From CAZENU01 sp965117035 (GTDB taxonomy: Bacteria > Chloroflexota > Dehalococcoidia > Lucifugimonadales > CAZENU01), in NCBI GenBank assembly GCA_965117035.1, contig OZ220748.1:2108001-2172000 (forward strand): a DNA stretch of 64,000 nt, given 5' to 3'. Below are positions 27,889 through 35,629 of this stretch, piece after piece. The notes beneath the pieces were generated by a model, which was not told where the DNA came from, made no database searches, and worked only from the letters and a program-made list of their open reading frames with translations. Both the position numbers and the translations under genes were made by a program. Each line of letters opens with the position of its first letter. Position 1 is the first letter of the stretch.

Positions 27889-28461
27889 TTGGACCTCCAG
27901 ATTCACGCGACGAACGTCCGGCTCAGCGACGACGCGCGAGAGTACATCCTCAAGAAGCACCGGCGGCTCGAGCGGCACCTCAAGGGCCTCTCGGACGCGC
28001 GACTGGAGCTCACGGGGACCTCGGCCCGGGCCAGGGACGAGCGCGTCACCGCGCAGATGACGCTGTCGACCGGCAGGCACGTCCTCCGGGGCCAGGAGCT
28101 CGGCCCGGACGTGTACACGGCGGTAGACGCCGTCGCCGACGTGATGGACCGGCAGATCAGGCGGTACAAGGGGAAGGTGTACCGCAGCGAGCAGCCGCGG
28201 GAGTCCGTGCGCGCGGGCGCCGCCGCGGACGACTTTCCCGCAGATGACGCCGACCTGTCCCCCGACGGCGAGGGGCGGGTCGTTCGCACGAAGCGGTTCG
28301 CCGTCACCCCCATGGACGTGCAGGAAGCCGTCGACCGGATGGAGCTGCTCAACCACAGCTTCTTCCTGTTCTACAACGTCGACACCGAGGAGTACAACGT
28401 CCTGTACCGTCGCCGGGACGGCGACTACGGGATCATCGAGGCGGAGCTGACGGGAGAATAG
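27889..28461 (+). CDS. hpf: Ribosome hibernation-promoting factor, long form
   Basis: 190 residues. N-terminal S30AE/HPF domain (LQIHATNVRLSDDAREYI, ERHLKG) plus the C-terminal dimerisation domain with KRFAVTPMDVQEAVDRMELL and YNVLYRRRDGDYGIIE. Long HPF alone forms 100S ribosome dimers in stationary phase. The start is TTG at 27889 with GGAGCGGG upstream, and it gives the standard N-terminus. Confidence 0.93.
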   Translation: MDLQIHATNVRLSDDAREYILKKHRRLERHLKGLSDARLELTGTSARARDERVTAQMTLSTGRHVLRGQELGPDVYTAVDAVADVMDRQIRRYKGKVYRSEQPRESVRAGAAADDFPADDADLSPDGEGRVVRTKRFAVTPMDVQEAVDRMELLNHSFFLFYNVDTEEYNVLYRRRDGDYGIIEAELTGE

Positions 28462-28495
28462 CCCGCCGGCGACAACAGCCCTGCGGAGGTAAGAC

Positions 28496-28735
28496 GTGGC
28501 TACGAAGGCGTATATCCTGATCGAGACCGCGGTCGGCTCCATTCACGACGTGACGGGCGAGCTGCAGCGCCTGCCCGAGGTCCAGACAGTGGACCCGGTC
28601 ACCGGCCCGTACGACATCGTCGCGATCGTCAGCGCACCCGACCTGAACGCGGTCGGGGACCTCGTCACAAGCAAGGTGCACACCATCCGCGGAATCGTCC
28701 GCACGGTCACCTGCCTCTCCGTCGGCAGCCCGTAG
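28496..28735 (+). CDS. Stand-alone Lrp/AsnC ligand-binding (RAM) domain protein
   Basis: 79 residues consisting of a RAM domain only: AYILIETAVGSIHDVTGELQ, then VTGPYDIVAIV. Without the HTH domain these proteins bind amino acids or modulate full-length Lrp proteins. GTG start with GGAGGTAAG, 34 bp after hpf, so probably co-transcribed. Confidence 0.9.
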   Translation: MATKAYILIETAVGSIHDVTGELQRLPEVQTVDPVTGPYDIVAIVSAPDLNAVGDLVTSKVHTIRGIVRTVTCLSVGSP

Positions 28736-28831
28736 TCCGTCCCGGGCCGCGTCGCGGCCGCCCCGCTCCGAGCACCGCTACCGACTTCCGTGTACACTGC
28801 CGGCACGTCTGAGCACCGTCGGGAGGCAGCC

Positions 28832-30028
28832 ATGAGCGACAAGCGAACGTTGAAGGCGGCGATGGTCGGCCTGAGCCTGAGCCACGCGGGCACGGTGGGG
28901 CCGGAGCAGCCCAGCTTCATGCGCCAGTTCCACCACCTGGACGGCGTCGAGGTCACGGCCTTCTGCGAGTGGCGCAACACCGATTTCCTCAAGGACGCCG
29001 AGAAGCACTTTCCCGACGCGGGCCGCTACGACGACCTGGACGACCTGATCGAGAACGAGGACTTCGACCTCGCCTGCGTGTGCGTGTCGCCGAGCCAGAT
29101 ACCGGAGACGCTCCGCAAGCTGAGCGAGGCGGGCAAGCACTACTTCGTCGACAAGCCGCTGTCGCTGTCGGCGGACGAGCTCGTCCCGGCGGTACGGGCC
29201 GTCAACGACAACGGCCTCACGACCTTCCTGGGGTACCCCTACCGTTTCCATCCTCCGGCGATGGAGCTGCGGTCGCTGATAGACCAGGGCATCCTGGGGA
29301 AGCCGCTGGACATCGAGAGCCGCCAGTTCACTGTGCAGGTGGGCGGCGAGTTCGGCAAGCCCGCCGTCTCGGTGCGATACACGAAGGACGGCTACGAGGT
29401 GCTGGGCGCGGCGCGGACGCCGAGCGAGGGCGGGGGCATCCTGCACTTCATCGGCTGCCACCACCTGGAGCTGCTGCGCTACGTCATGGGCAGCGAGGTG
29501 AAGTCGGTGCAGGCGATGATGGGCCGCCCGCAGGGCTACATGGAGGAGCCGCTGGAGGAGATCGCGATCCTGGGGATGGAGTTCGAGAACGGCGCCTACG
29601 GGTGTCTGCACCACGGGTACACGAAGCCGGTGGGGCACGTGCCGCAGGGGTACGACAGCGTGTTCGCGTTCAGGGGCACCGAGGGCTGGGCCGAGTGGAC
29701 GCCGGTGGGGAGCAACCGGCTGGAGGTGTACAGCGTCTCGCCGCAGTGGGAGGGCGTGCCGGAGAAGGTCTTCCACTACGAGTGGGCGGAGACGCCGCAG
29801 GAGGAGCGGCACAGCAGCCGCTGGTCGGCGGGACACGCGGTGCCGACGAACCCCGAGATCGGGAACGCGCGCTACCACCGGTGGTTCCAGCGGTTCGTCG
29901 ACGACATCCGTGCGGGCGAGCCGGGGCTGCTCAACATGAACGACGCGCTGTCGGTGATGCGCATCATCGACGCCGCCTACGAGTCGGGCCGGATCGGCCG
30001 CAGGGTCGACGTGGTCCAGGGGTACTAG
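28832..30028 (+). CDS. Gfo/Idh/MocA-family oxidoreductase, copy 1
   Basis: 398 residues. The N-terminal half is a NAD(P)-binding Rossmann domain, and the usual EKP motif appears as DKPLSL. The C-terminal alpha/beta domain has GGGILHFIGCHHLEL and RFHPP segments. Members oxidise or reduce sugars, inositols or similar. Long similarity to the protein encoded at 59820 (shared LSLSHAG/LSVGHAG start and DAGRYDDLDDLI-type region) indicates paralogues. ATG with GGGAGG. Confidence 0.85.
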   Translation: MSDKRTLKAAMVGLSLSHAGTVGPEQPSFMRQFHHLDGVEVTAFCEWRNTDFLKDAEKHFPDAGRYDDLDDLIENEDFDLACVCVSPSQIPETLRKLSEAGKHYFVDKPLSLSADELVPAVRAVNDNGLTTFLGYPYRFHPPAMELRSLIDQGILGKPLDIESRQFTVQVGGEFGKPAVSVRYTKDGYEVLGAARTPSEGGGILHFIGCHHLELLRYVMGSEVKSVQAMMGRPQGYMEEPLEEIAILGMEFENGAYGCLHHGYTKPVGHVPQGYDSVFAFRGTEGWAEWTPVGSNRLEVYSVSPQWEGVPEKVFHYEWAETPQEERHSSRWSAGHAVPTNPEIGNARYHRWFQRFVDDIRAGEPGLLNMNDALSVMRIIDAAYESGRIGRRVDVVQGY

Positions 30029-30050
30029 CCCCGCCGAGAGACTCTTGAGT

Positions 30051-30181
30051 AACCGTCATTCCCGCGACGGCAGACCCTTGCACAACCGTCATTCCCGCGA
30101 CGGCAGGCCTTTGCACAACCGTCATTCCCGCGAAGGGAGACCTTTGCATAACCGTCATTCCCGCGCAGGCGGGAACCCAGG
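30051..30181 (+). repeat. Tandem 33-bp repeats with ATTCCCGC cores
   Basis: Four units beginning AACCGTCATTCCCGCG at 30051, 30084, 30117 and 30150, exactly 33 bp apart; the last ends in the perfect hairpin ATTCCCGCgcagGCGGGAA. The unit length is a multiple of three and the frame stays open, encoding NRHSR[D/E]GRPLH repeats in line with the next gene. A single related hairpin occurs at 51869-51888. There are no variable spacers, so it is not CRISPR. Confidence 0.85.
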
Positions 30182-30182
30182 G

Positions 30183-31556
30183 GTGGAGGGTCCGGTCACC
30201 GCCGTGATCGTTGGGGCGGGACACCGGGCGGTGGCGTACGCCAGGTACTCGGAGCAGCGGCCCGACCGCCTGCGGATCGTCGGCGTCGCCGACCCGTCGG
30301 AGCTGAGGCGGCGAAGGGCGGCGGAGCGGTTTGGCGTACCGGAGTCGGAGTGCTTCGAGTCCGTCGAGGAGCTGGCCGCGCGGCCCCGGTTCGCGGATGC
30401 GGCGATCAACGGCACGATGGACCAGCTACACGTGCCGACCTCCGTCCCGCTGCTGGACGCGGGGTACCACCTGCTGCTGGAGAAGCCGTTCGCGACGGGC
30501 AGGGACGAGATGCGGGCGCTGGTCGACGCGGCGTCCCGCAGCGGCAGCCAGGTCATGATCTGCCACGTGCTGCGGTACACGCCGTTCTACCGCGCGATCA
30601 AGGAGCGGGTGGCCGCGGGCGAGATCGGCGACCTCGTCAGCGTCCAGACAGTCGAGCACGTCAGCTATCACCACATGGCGGTCGCGTTCGTGCGCGGCAA
30701 GTGGCGCCGCAGGGCGGAGACCGGGTCGTCGATGCTGATGGCCAAGTGCTGCCACGACCTCGACCTGGTCATGTGGATGAAGGCCGGGGCAAGGCCGGCC
30801 GCCGTGTCCAGCTTCGGCTCGCGGTCGTACTTCCGCGCCGAGAACGCGCCGCCCGGCGCAGGCACGCGCTGCCTGGTCGACTGCCCCATAGAGGCCGACT
30901 GCCTCTACTCGGCCCGCAGGCACTACCTCGACCACCCGGACCGCTGGTCGTTCTACGTGTGGTCCGGGCTGGAGGACGTAGACAGCCCGACCGAAGATGA
31001 CCGCGTGGAGCTTCTGAAGACGAGCGACTACGGCCGCTGCGTGTGGCGCATGGACAACGACGTCGTCGACCGGCAGGCCGTGGCGATCGAGTTCGAAGAC
31101 GGCACGACGGCGACGCACAACATGGTCGGCGGCGCGGCGCGTCCGTCGCGGTCGATCCATCTCGTCGGCACGACAGGGGAGATACAGGGCGTGTTCGAGG
31201 ACCAGAGCTTCACGGTCAGGCGCATCGACCCGGGGACGGAGTACTCGGAGGAGCGTGTCGACACGGACGTGTCGGGCGACATGCAGGGCGCGTTCGGGGG
31301 TCACGGGGGCGGCGACCTGCGGCTCGTGGAGGACTTCGTGAGCCTGGTGCGGGGCCGGCCGCGGTCGATCTCGTGCACGTCGTTGGACGACTCGATCTCC
31401 AGCCACCTGGTCGGCTTCGCGGCCGACGCCGCGATGGAGGAGCGCCGGGTCGTCGACCTGGCCGCCTTCCAGCGGCCGGCGACCTCCGCGCCGGCGGCGC
31501 ATGTGATGCACTACGCCACCGTCGTTCTAGCGACTGGAGATTCTTGGACAACCTAA
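30183..31556 (+). CDS. Gfo/Idh/MocA-family oxidoreductase, copy 2
   Basis: 457 residues from GTG 30183. GAGHRAVAYARYS begins the Rossmann fold and LLEKPFATG is the EKP active-site motif. The C-terminal domain contains a Cys-rich CLVDCPIEADCLYSARRHY stretch, found in a subset of this family and possibly metal- or structure-related. A TTG at 30045 would add 46 residues translated from the tandem repeat; the GTG is preferred because the fold starts there. Substrate unknown. Confidence 0.83.
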   Translation: MEGPVTAVIVGAGHRAVAYARYSEQRPDRLRIVGVADPSELRRRRAAERFGVPESECFESVEELAARPRFADAAINGTMDQLHVPTSVPLLDAGYHLLLEKPFATGRDEMRALVDAASRSGSQVMICHVLRYTPFYRAIKERVAAGEIGDLVSVQTVEHVSYHHMAVAFVRGKWRRRAETGSSMLMAKCCHDLDLVMWMKAGARPAAVSSFGSRSYFRAENAPPGAGTRCLVDCPIEADCLYSARRHYLDHPDRWSFYVWSGLEDVDSPTEDDRVELLKTSDYGRCVWRMDNDVVDRQAVAIEFEDGTTATHNMVGGAARPSRSIHLVGTTGEIQGVFEDQSFTVRRIDPGTEYSEERVDTDVSGDMQGAFGGHGGGDLRLVEDFVSLVRGRPRSISCTSLDDSISSHLVGFAADAAMEERRVVDLAAFQRPATSAPAAHVMHYATVVLATGDSWTT

Positions 31557-31945
31557 GGATGTGTGCCTCGGTCATGCCGGTCACGGAGACGCTCCGTGGC
31601 CGGTCGACGACGCGCTCGAGCTTCTACCAGCATGGCATCCTCCAAGCTGGTCCGACTGAGCGTCCAACTCCCTGAACCGAACCGTTCCTCGCTCAGACAG
31701 CTCCGTGCGGAACCGGCTGATCGTCAAGTAGCCAGGTGTGTCGACTTGGGACCCTTGACCCACGAAGCGACGGAGCGATGGTGTCCTCACTCCTCCTCCA
31801 TCTGAGGGTCCGATAGGTTGTATCAGTACTCAAGCACAGCACCCTTGTGCAACCGGGATCTGGGTGACACCCAAACTGGGTACGGGGGTAACAGTTTGGT
31901 AGGGGTGTCAATGCTAACTTGGAATTGTCCCACGATCGCAAATTC
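31557..31945. other. Gap with no supported gene
   Basis: About 390 bp of lower coding quality. Small ORFs on both strands lack ribosome sites and recognisable domains. No hairpin, tRNA or transposon end was seen. Confidence 0.4.
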
Positions 31946-32172
31946 ATGGCTGGGGACGCGCTCGACGACGAGTCGATCACGTTCACGGTCGATACCGCTG
32001 TGGCCATTCCCATGGTGACACACGAGAAGACGGACAACACCGGCGAGTTTATCGAGATCACGTACGGCGAGAAGATCACGGCCCTGACAGCCACGGTCGC
32101 GGGCGACGAGGTCGAGACAAGACGTTCACCATAGCGCCTCCGGCTGACGGATACGCGGTAGCCGTTGGATGA
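31946..32172 (+). pseudogene. Frameshifted small gene preceding the surface protein
   Basis: From ATG 31946 the frame reads through DDESITFTVDTAVAIPM and TGEFIEITYGEKITA to GDEVET, then stops early. Restoring one base near 32117 continues in another frame as KTFTIAPPADGYAVAVG and ends at TGA 32170-32172, which overlaps the next start as ATGA. That overlap argues the longer reading is original and a 1-bp deletion broke it. The family is unrecognised; the composition is that of a beta-rich exported domain. Confidence 0.5.
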
Positions 32173-33083
32173 TCGCGGTCGCGGGAGTGCTGGTGATTGG
32201 AGCGCTGGTGGCCGCGGCGAGCGCGGTCCGCACCCAGGAGCAGTCGGTCCGCCCGGCGACCTACAACGGCACGGTCACGTTCAACGGCCAGCCGCTGCCC
32301 GACAACCTCAGGCTGATCGCCCGGATCGACGACTACGAGACGGTGTCGGTCGTCACGAACAATGGGCGCTACCAGGGCCTGGTGGTCCAGCCGCCGAAGC
32401 AGCGCTACGTCGGCCAGGAGGTGACCTTTTTCGTGGAGGGCACGCAGGCCTACGAGACGGACACGTTCGTGCCCGGCAGGTCGGGGCCGAACTTCACGCG
32501 CTACGAGTTCGACCTGAGCTTCCCGTCGCTGCCGATGCGCCCGCCGACGCCGACCCCGACTGCGACGAACACGCCGACGCCGACGAACACGCCGGTGGTG
32601 GCGCGCCCGTCCGTCTACTCAGGCACGATCATCGTGTCGGGCGGGAGCGTCTGGCCCGGCGCGAGGCTGGAGGCGCGGCTGGGCGACCACCGCTTCCCGG
32701 CGCTGGTCGAGGGACAGCAGTACAGCAACCTGGTCATCGCGCCGGGGGACCTGGCGCTGGTCGGGGAGCTGATCGAGTTCTACCTCGACGGCGTCAAGTC
32801 CGACACGACGGACACGTACGAGAACGGCGCCCGCAAGACGGAGTTCGACCTCATATTCGTCGGCGCCAGCACGCCGAGGCCGCGCCCGACGATCGCGCCG
32901 ATCTCGCGCACGGTGGCCGCGCCGACGTCGGAGGACGGCGAGGGCGACGAGGGCGCGGACCGCGGCGGCTGCTTCGCCATCGACGGCGGGGGCTCCCCGC
33001 TGTCCGGCGCCGCGAACGCGCTGCTCATGCTGGCCCCCATCGGGCTCATAGCTGGCTATCGACGCACGAGGAGGCCCGGCTAA
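32169..33083 (+). CDS. Exported repeat protein with C-terminal anchor
   Basis: 304 residues. An N-terminal hydrophobic segment (VAGVLVIGALVAAASA) serves as signal or anchor. Two related beta-rich domains follow (TYNGTVTFNGQPLPDNLRL and VYSGTIIVSGGSVWPGARL), separated by a PTPTPT-type linker with Asn/Thr-Pro repeats. The C-terminus has a glycine-rich stretch, a hydrophobic helix and RRTRR, resembling CTERM-type sorting signals. A surface role is inferred. Coupled by ATGA overlap to the broken upstream gene. Confidence 0.65.
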   Translation: MIAVAGVLVIGALVAAASAVRTQEQSVRPATYNGTVTFNGQPLPDNLRLIARIDDYETVSVVTNNGRYQGLVVQPPKQRYVGQEVTFFVEGTQAYETDTFVPGRSGPNFTRYEFDLSFPSLPMRPPTPTPTATNTPTPTNTPVVARPSVYSGTIIVSGGSVWPGARLEARLGDHRFPALVEGQQYSNLVIAPGDLALVGELIEFYLDGVKSDTTDTYENGARKTEFDLIFVGASTPRPRPTIAPISRTVAAPTSEDGEGDEGADRGGCFAIDGGGSPLSGAANALLMLAPIGLIAGYRRTRRPG

Positions 33084-33114
33084 CCCTGGGGGGATCATGC
33101 CTGGAGCGAGACGT

Positions 33115-33447
33115 CGCGGGCCCCTTGATACGCTTTGCTACTCGGGGTGAACGGGTTGACTGGGCGGCGGGCCTGAGTGGCTCGCCGCTTTGGGCGGAGA
33201 CGTAACCCCCGGTTCGCCCTGAGTGGCTCGCCGCTTTGGGCGAGGTGTATCGAAGGGCCCAAGGCAACCGATGGAGACAATGCCCCAACTGGCGCGGGTA
33301 CCGAGAGCGGTCCCGGACGAAGACGGTGAACTGACGGAAGGTCGCGTGCGCCCCTCGATACGCTTCGCTACTCGGGGTGAACGGGTTGAGTGGGCGGCGG
33401 GCCTGAGTGGCTCGCCGCGTTGGGCGGAGATGCAACCCCCGTTCGCC
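33115..33447. repeat. REP-like palindromes with a deletion derivative of the GIY-YIG unit
   Basis: Palindromic units of the type CCCTCGATACGCTTCGCTAC...GGGTGAACGGG alternate with reverse copies ending GTATCGAAGGGCCC. Between inverted arms at 33247-33260 and 33349-33361 lie only ATGCCCCA (33280-33287), fused directly to ACTGGCGCGGG and the last ~45 bp of the GIY-YIG gene found intact at 34692. This is the same unit with 275 bp missing. An unoccupied IS110 target-like site, GTTCGCC-CT-GAGTGGC, is at 33212-33227. Confidence 0.75.
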
Positions 33448-33479
33448 CTTGTATCTTGAGCAACGGGTACAGTGAAGAG

Positions 33480-33625
33480 GGTACAGGGGCGTGACAGATC
33501 GATTTGGCCCGGGTCATTGCAGACCGTCACTCAGCAGGATCGTCACGCCCCGGTCTCCCCAGAACCCGAACAGTTGCCGGACATCGAGTCCGTATCTGCG
33601 AGGATGGGACAGAGCGGGAGACCAG
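33480..33625 (+). ncRNA. Candidate bridge RNA of the IS110 element
   Basis: Two adjacent perfect stems: GGGGCGTGAC (33486-33495) with GTCACGCCCC (33542-33551), and GGTCTCCC (33552-33559) with GGGAGACC (33616-33623). Loop 1 holds TTGGCCC (33504-33510), matching 6 of 7 bases of the left target TTCGCCC, and CACTCAG (33528-33534), the exact complement of right target CTGAGTG. Loop 2 holds ACAGTTGC (33570-33577), identical to the right end of the element at 34624-34631. This matches the target and donor loops of IS110 bridge RNAs. Confidence 0.72.
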
Positions 33626-33650
33626 CCTCAGTATAGACAGGGGGAGATCA

Positions 33651-34615
33651 ATGAGCAGTCAGGAGGTGTACGTAGGGATCGACGTGTCCAAGGACCACTT
33701 GGACATCTGCGTATCGTCGGAGACCGGTGGCTGGAGGGAGTCAAACAGTCCTGAAGGCATCGCGGCGCTGCATACGAGTCTCTGGGTCGCGTAGCGCCCA
33801 GACTCGTATGCGTGGAATCCAGCGGCGGGTACGAGTACCTGGTGGCATCGGCGTTGACTGCGGCGGGATACGCCGTAGCGGTGGTCAACCCACGGCATGT
33901 ACACGACTTTGGCCGTTCCATCGGCATGAACGCCAAGACCGATCAGCTTGACGCCAAGGTACTGGCGCGCTTTGCCGAGGCGGTCAAGCCGCAGATCCGG
34001 CCTCTGCCTGATGAGGATGAGCTGGAGTTGCGCGCCCTGATTCGCAGAAGGGCCCAGATCGTGCAGATGATCACGTCAGAGGGCAACCGGCTCCGTCAGG
34101 CGCCCCCTGTACTGCGGCCCCACATCGACGAGCACATCGCCTGGCTGTCCGATGGCAGAGGAGAGCTCGACCGTCAGATCAAGGAGTTCGTCCGGTCCAG
34201 CCCTGTGTGGAGAGTCAATGACGACCTGCTCACCAGTGTTCCCGGGGTCGGGGACGTGGTCTCGAGCGTGCTCATGGCTGAGCTGCCGGAGCTGGGTCGC
34301 CTGAATCGCAGGGAGATCGCCGCTCTGGTGGGAGTTGCGCCATTCAACCGGGACAGCGGCCAGTTCAGGGGCCAGCGTACGACGTGGGGAGGCAGGGCGT
34401 CGGTGCGCAGAGTCCTGTATATGGCCACGCTGGTGGCCATACGGAAGAATCCGGCCATCAAGGAGTTCTACGACCGGCTGTGCGCGGCCGGCAAGGCGAA
34501 GAAGGTGGCGCTGACCGCGGCGATGAGGAAGCTGCTGACGATCATCAACGTCATGATCCGAGACCAGACTCCCTGGGACCCGACCAGGTACCACGCTGCC
34601 GCCCAGATCGCTTGA
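33651..34615 (+). pseudogene. IS110-family transposase, frameshifted
   Basis: N-terminal DEDD/RuvC-like domain (YVGIDVSKDHLDICV, ESSGGYE, TDQLDAKVLARFA) and C-terminal Transposase_20 domain (SVPGVGDVVSSVLMAELPEL, ALVGVAPFNRDSG, serine in RRVLYMAT region). The frame is broken near 33780: the first part runs to a TAG at 33792-33794, and the second resumes in another frame as LGRVAPRLVCVESSGG. Removing one CT from ACGAGTCTCTGGG restores the whole protein. ATG 33651 has AGGGGGAG upstream. Confidence 0.88.
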
Positions 34616-34637
34616 CTTCCAAGACAGTTGCTGAGTG

Positions 34638-34672
34638 CCCCGCCGCTTTGGGCGGGGTGTATCGAAGGGCCC
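34638..34672. repeat. REP-like palindrome, left flank of the GIY-YIG gene
   Basis: Hairpin CCCCGCCgctttGGGCGGGG (34638-34657) followed by arm GTATCGAAGGGCCC (34659-34672), which is inverted relative to GGGCCCCTCGATAC at 35035-35048 (13 of 14 bases complementary). Its outer half is split off by the IS110 insertion. Confidence 0.8.
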
Positions 34673-34691
34673 GCGCGCATCGGTGAACACA

Positions 34692-35021
34692 ATGCCCCAG
34701 CCCTTTTTCGTATACCTGCTCGAGTGCTCCGACAGGTCGTACTATGTCGGCCACACCGATGACTTGGCCCGGAGGATGGCCGAGCACGAGGCGGGCCAGA
34801 TACCGCGATACACCTCAACCAGGCTGCCGGTCCAGTTGGTATGGTCGCAGGAGTTTGCCGACCGCATGGAGGCGCTGGAGGCGGAGTTCAGGATCAAGAA
34901 GTGGTCTCGTGCGAAGAAACGCGCCTTGGCCGAAGGAGACTACACGAGGTTGCGAACCCTGGCAAAGAAGGTTGACTGGCGCGGGTACCGAGAGCGGTCC
35001 AGGACGAAGAAGGTGAACTGA
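34692..35021 (+). CDS. GIY-YIG nuclease family protein (UPF0213/YhbQ-like)
   Basis: 109 residues. The GIY-YIG core appears as FVYLLECSDRSYYVGHTDDLARRM, followed by the conserved Arg and EH, then WSQEFADRMEALEAEFRIKKWSR with the catalytic-site Glu region. Small stand-alone GIY-YIG proteins of this type nick or cut DNA; the cellular role is poorly known. The gene sits between inverted REP-like palindromes, and a 275-bp-deleted copy lies at 33247-33361. No good ribosome site precedes the ATG. The longer frame from 34635 reads through the palindrome. Confidence 0.85.
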   Translation: MPQPFFVYLLECSDRSYYVGHTDDLARRMAEHEAGQIPRYTSTRLPVQLVWSQEFADRMEALEAEFRIKKWSRAKKRALAEGDYTRLRTLAKKVDWRGYRERSRTKKVN

Positions 35022-35029
35022 CGGATGGT

Positions 35030-35438
35030 CGCGCGGGCCCCTCGATACGCTTCGCTACTCGGGGAGAACGGGAATGAGTGAGCACCGGGCCGAGGTCTCG
35101 TGGGCCCCTCGATACGCTTCGCTACTCGGGGTGAACGGGTTGAGTGGGCGGCGGGCCGAGGTCGCGTGCGCCCCTCGATATGCTTCGCTACTCGGGGTGA
35201 ACGGGAATGAGTGGGCACCGGGCCCAGGTCGCGGGGGCCCCTCGAAACGCTTCGCTACTCCGGGTGAACGGGTCGAGTGGGCGGCGGGCCAAGGTCGATT
35301 CGTGGGATTCTGATGATGGGGATGATTTGGGTGCTCTGAGTCTCGCCCACTCTTCGTGGCGGCCCCTCGATACACCCCGACGAAGCGTCGGGGCACTCGG
35401 GGCGAACGGGTCAGGTGTCCCCTCAACTCTGAACAGTT
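35030..35438. repeat. Array of REP-like palindromes
   Basis: The unit CCCCTCGATACGCTTCGCTACTC plus GGGTGAACGGG recurs at 35038, 35105, 35171 and 35238 (spacing 66-67 bp), followed by a divergent copy at 35363 whose hairpin core is replaced by CCCCGACgaagCGTCGGGG. The stretch ends in TGAACAGTT (35430-35438), an end of the TIR family seen at 35553. It fills the space between the GIY-YIG gene and the IS1182-like element; no gene is supported. Confidence 0.85.
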
Positions 35439-35450
35439 GGTTGCTACCCG

Positions 35451-35563
35451 GTAACTGTTCACGTTCGAAGGGACCGGGTGCGCGCCCTTCGATACGGCCC
35501 GCCCAAAGCGGCGGGCCTACTCAGGGCGAACGGGTCGTGTGCCCATCGACTCTGAACAGTTAC
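35451..35563. mobile_element. MITE-like element, 113 bp, with GTAACTGTTCA inverted ends
   Basis: Perfect 11-bp terminal inverted repeats GTAACTGTTCA (35451-35461) and TGAACAGTTAC (35553-35563) enclose a REP-like hairpin GCCCGCCcaaagcGGCGGGC. A second copy of the same length lies at 52289-52401. It has no coding capacity. Confidence 0.7.
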
Positions 35564-35629
35564 CCGGGCCCCCAAATCCCCTACCCAAATGGTAAGGGCG
35601 CCGTTTGGCAGGGACAGGGCGGGTTGGAA

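Larger units (their letters stand above)
33448..34632 (+). mobile_element. IS110-family element inserted in a REP-like palindrome
   Basis: Boundaries are set by CT dinucleotides at 33448-33449 and 34631-34632. Removing the element rebuilds GTTCGCC-CT-GAGTGCC, matching the uninterrupted palindrome at 33212-33227. There are no terminal inverted repeats, as expected for IS110. The long left end precedes a DEDD transposase ORF. Joining the ends gives ACAGTTG-CT-TGTAT, close to the IS621 donor as I recall it. Length ~1.18 kb is usual for the family. Confidence 0.82.

Noticed and set aside
30051..30181. CRISPR-like regular repeats
   Set aside because: Units are contiguous 33-bp repeats with no variable spacers and no cas genes.
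31581..31805. Small ORFs downstream of the second Gfo/Idh/MocA gene
   Set aside because: No ribosome site, domain or consistent codon bias on either strand.
33760..33815. Programmed frameshifting in the IS110 transposase
   Set aside because: IS110 transposases are usually single frames; a 2-nt CT duplication explains the break and no slippery heptamer is present.
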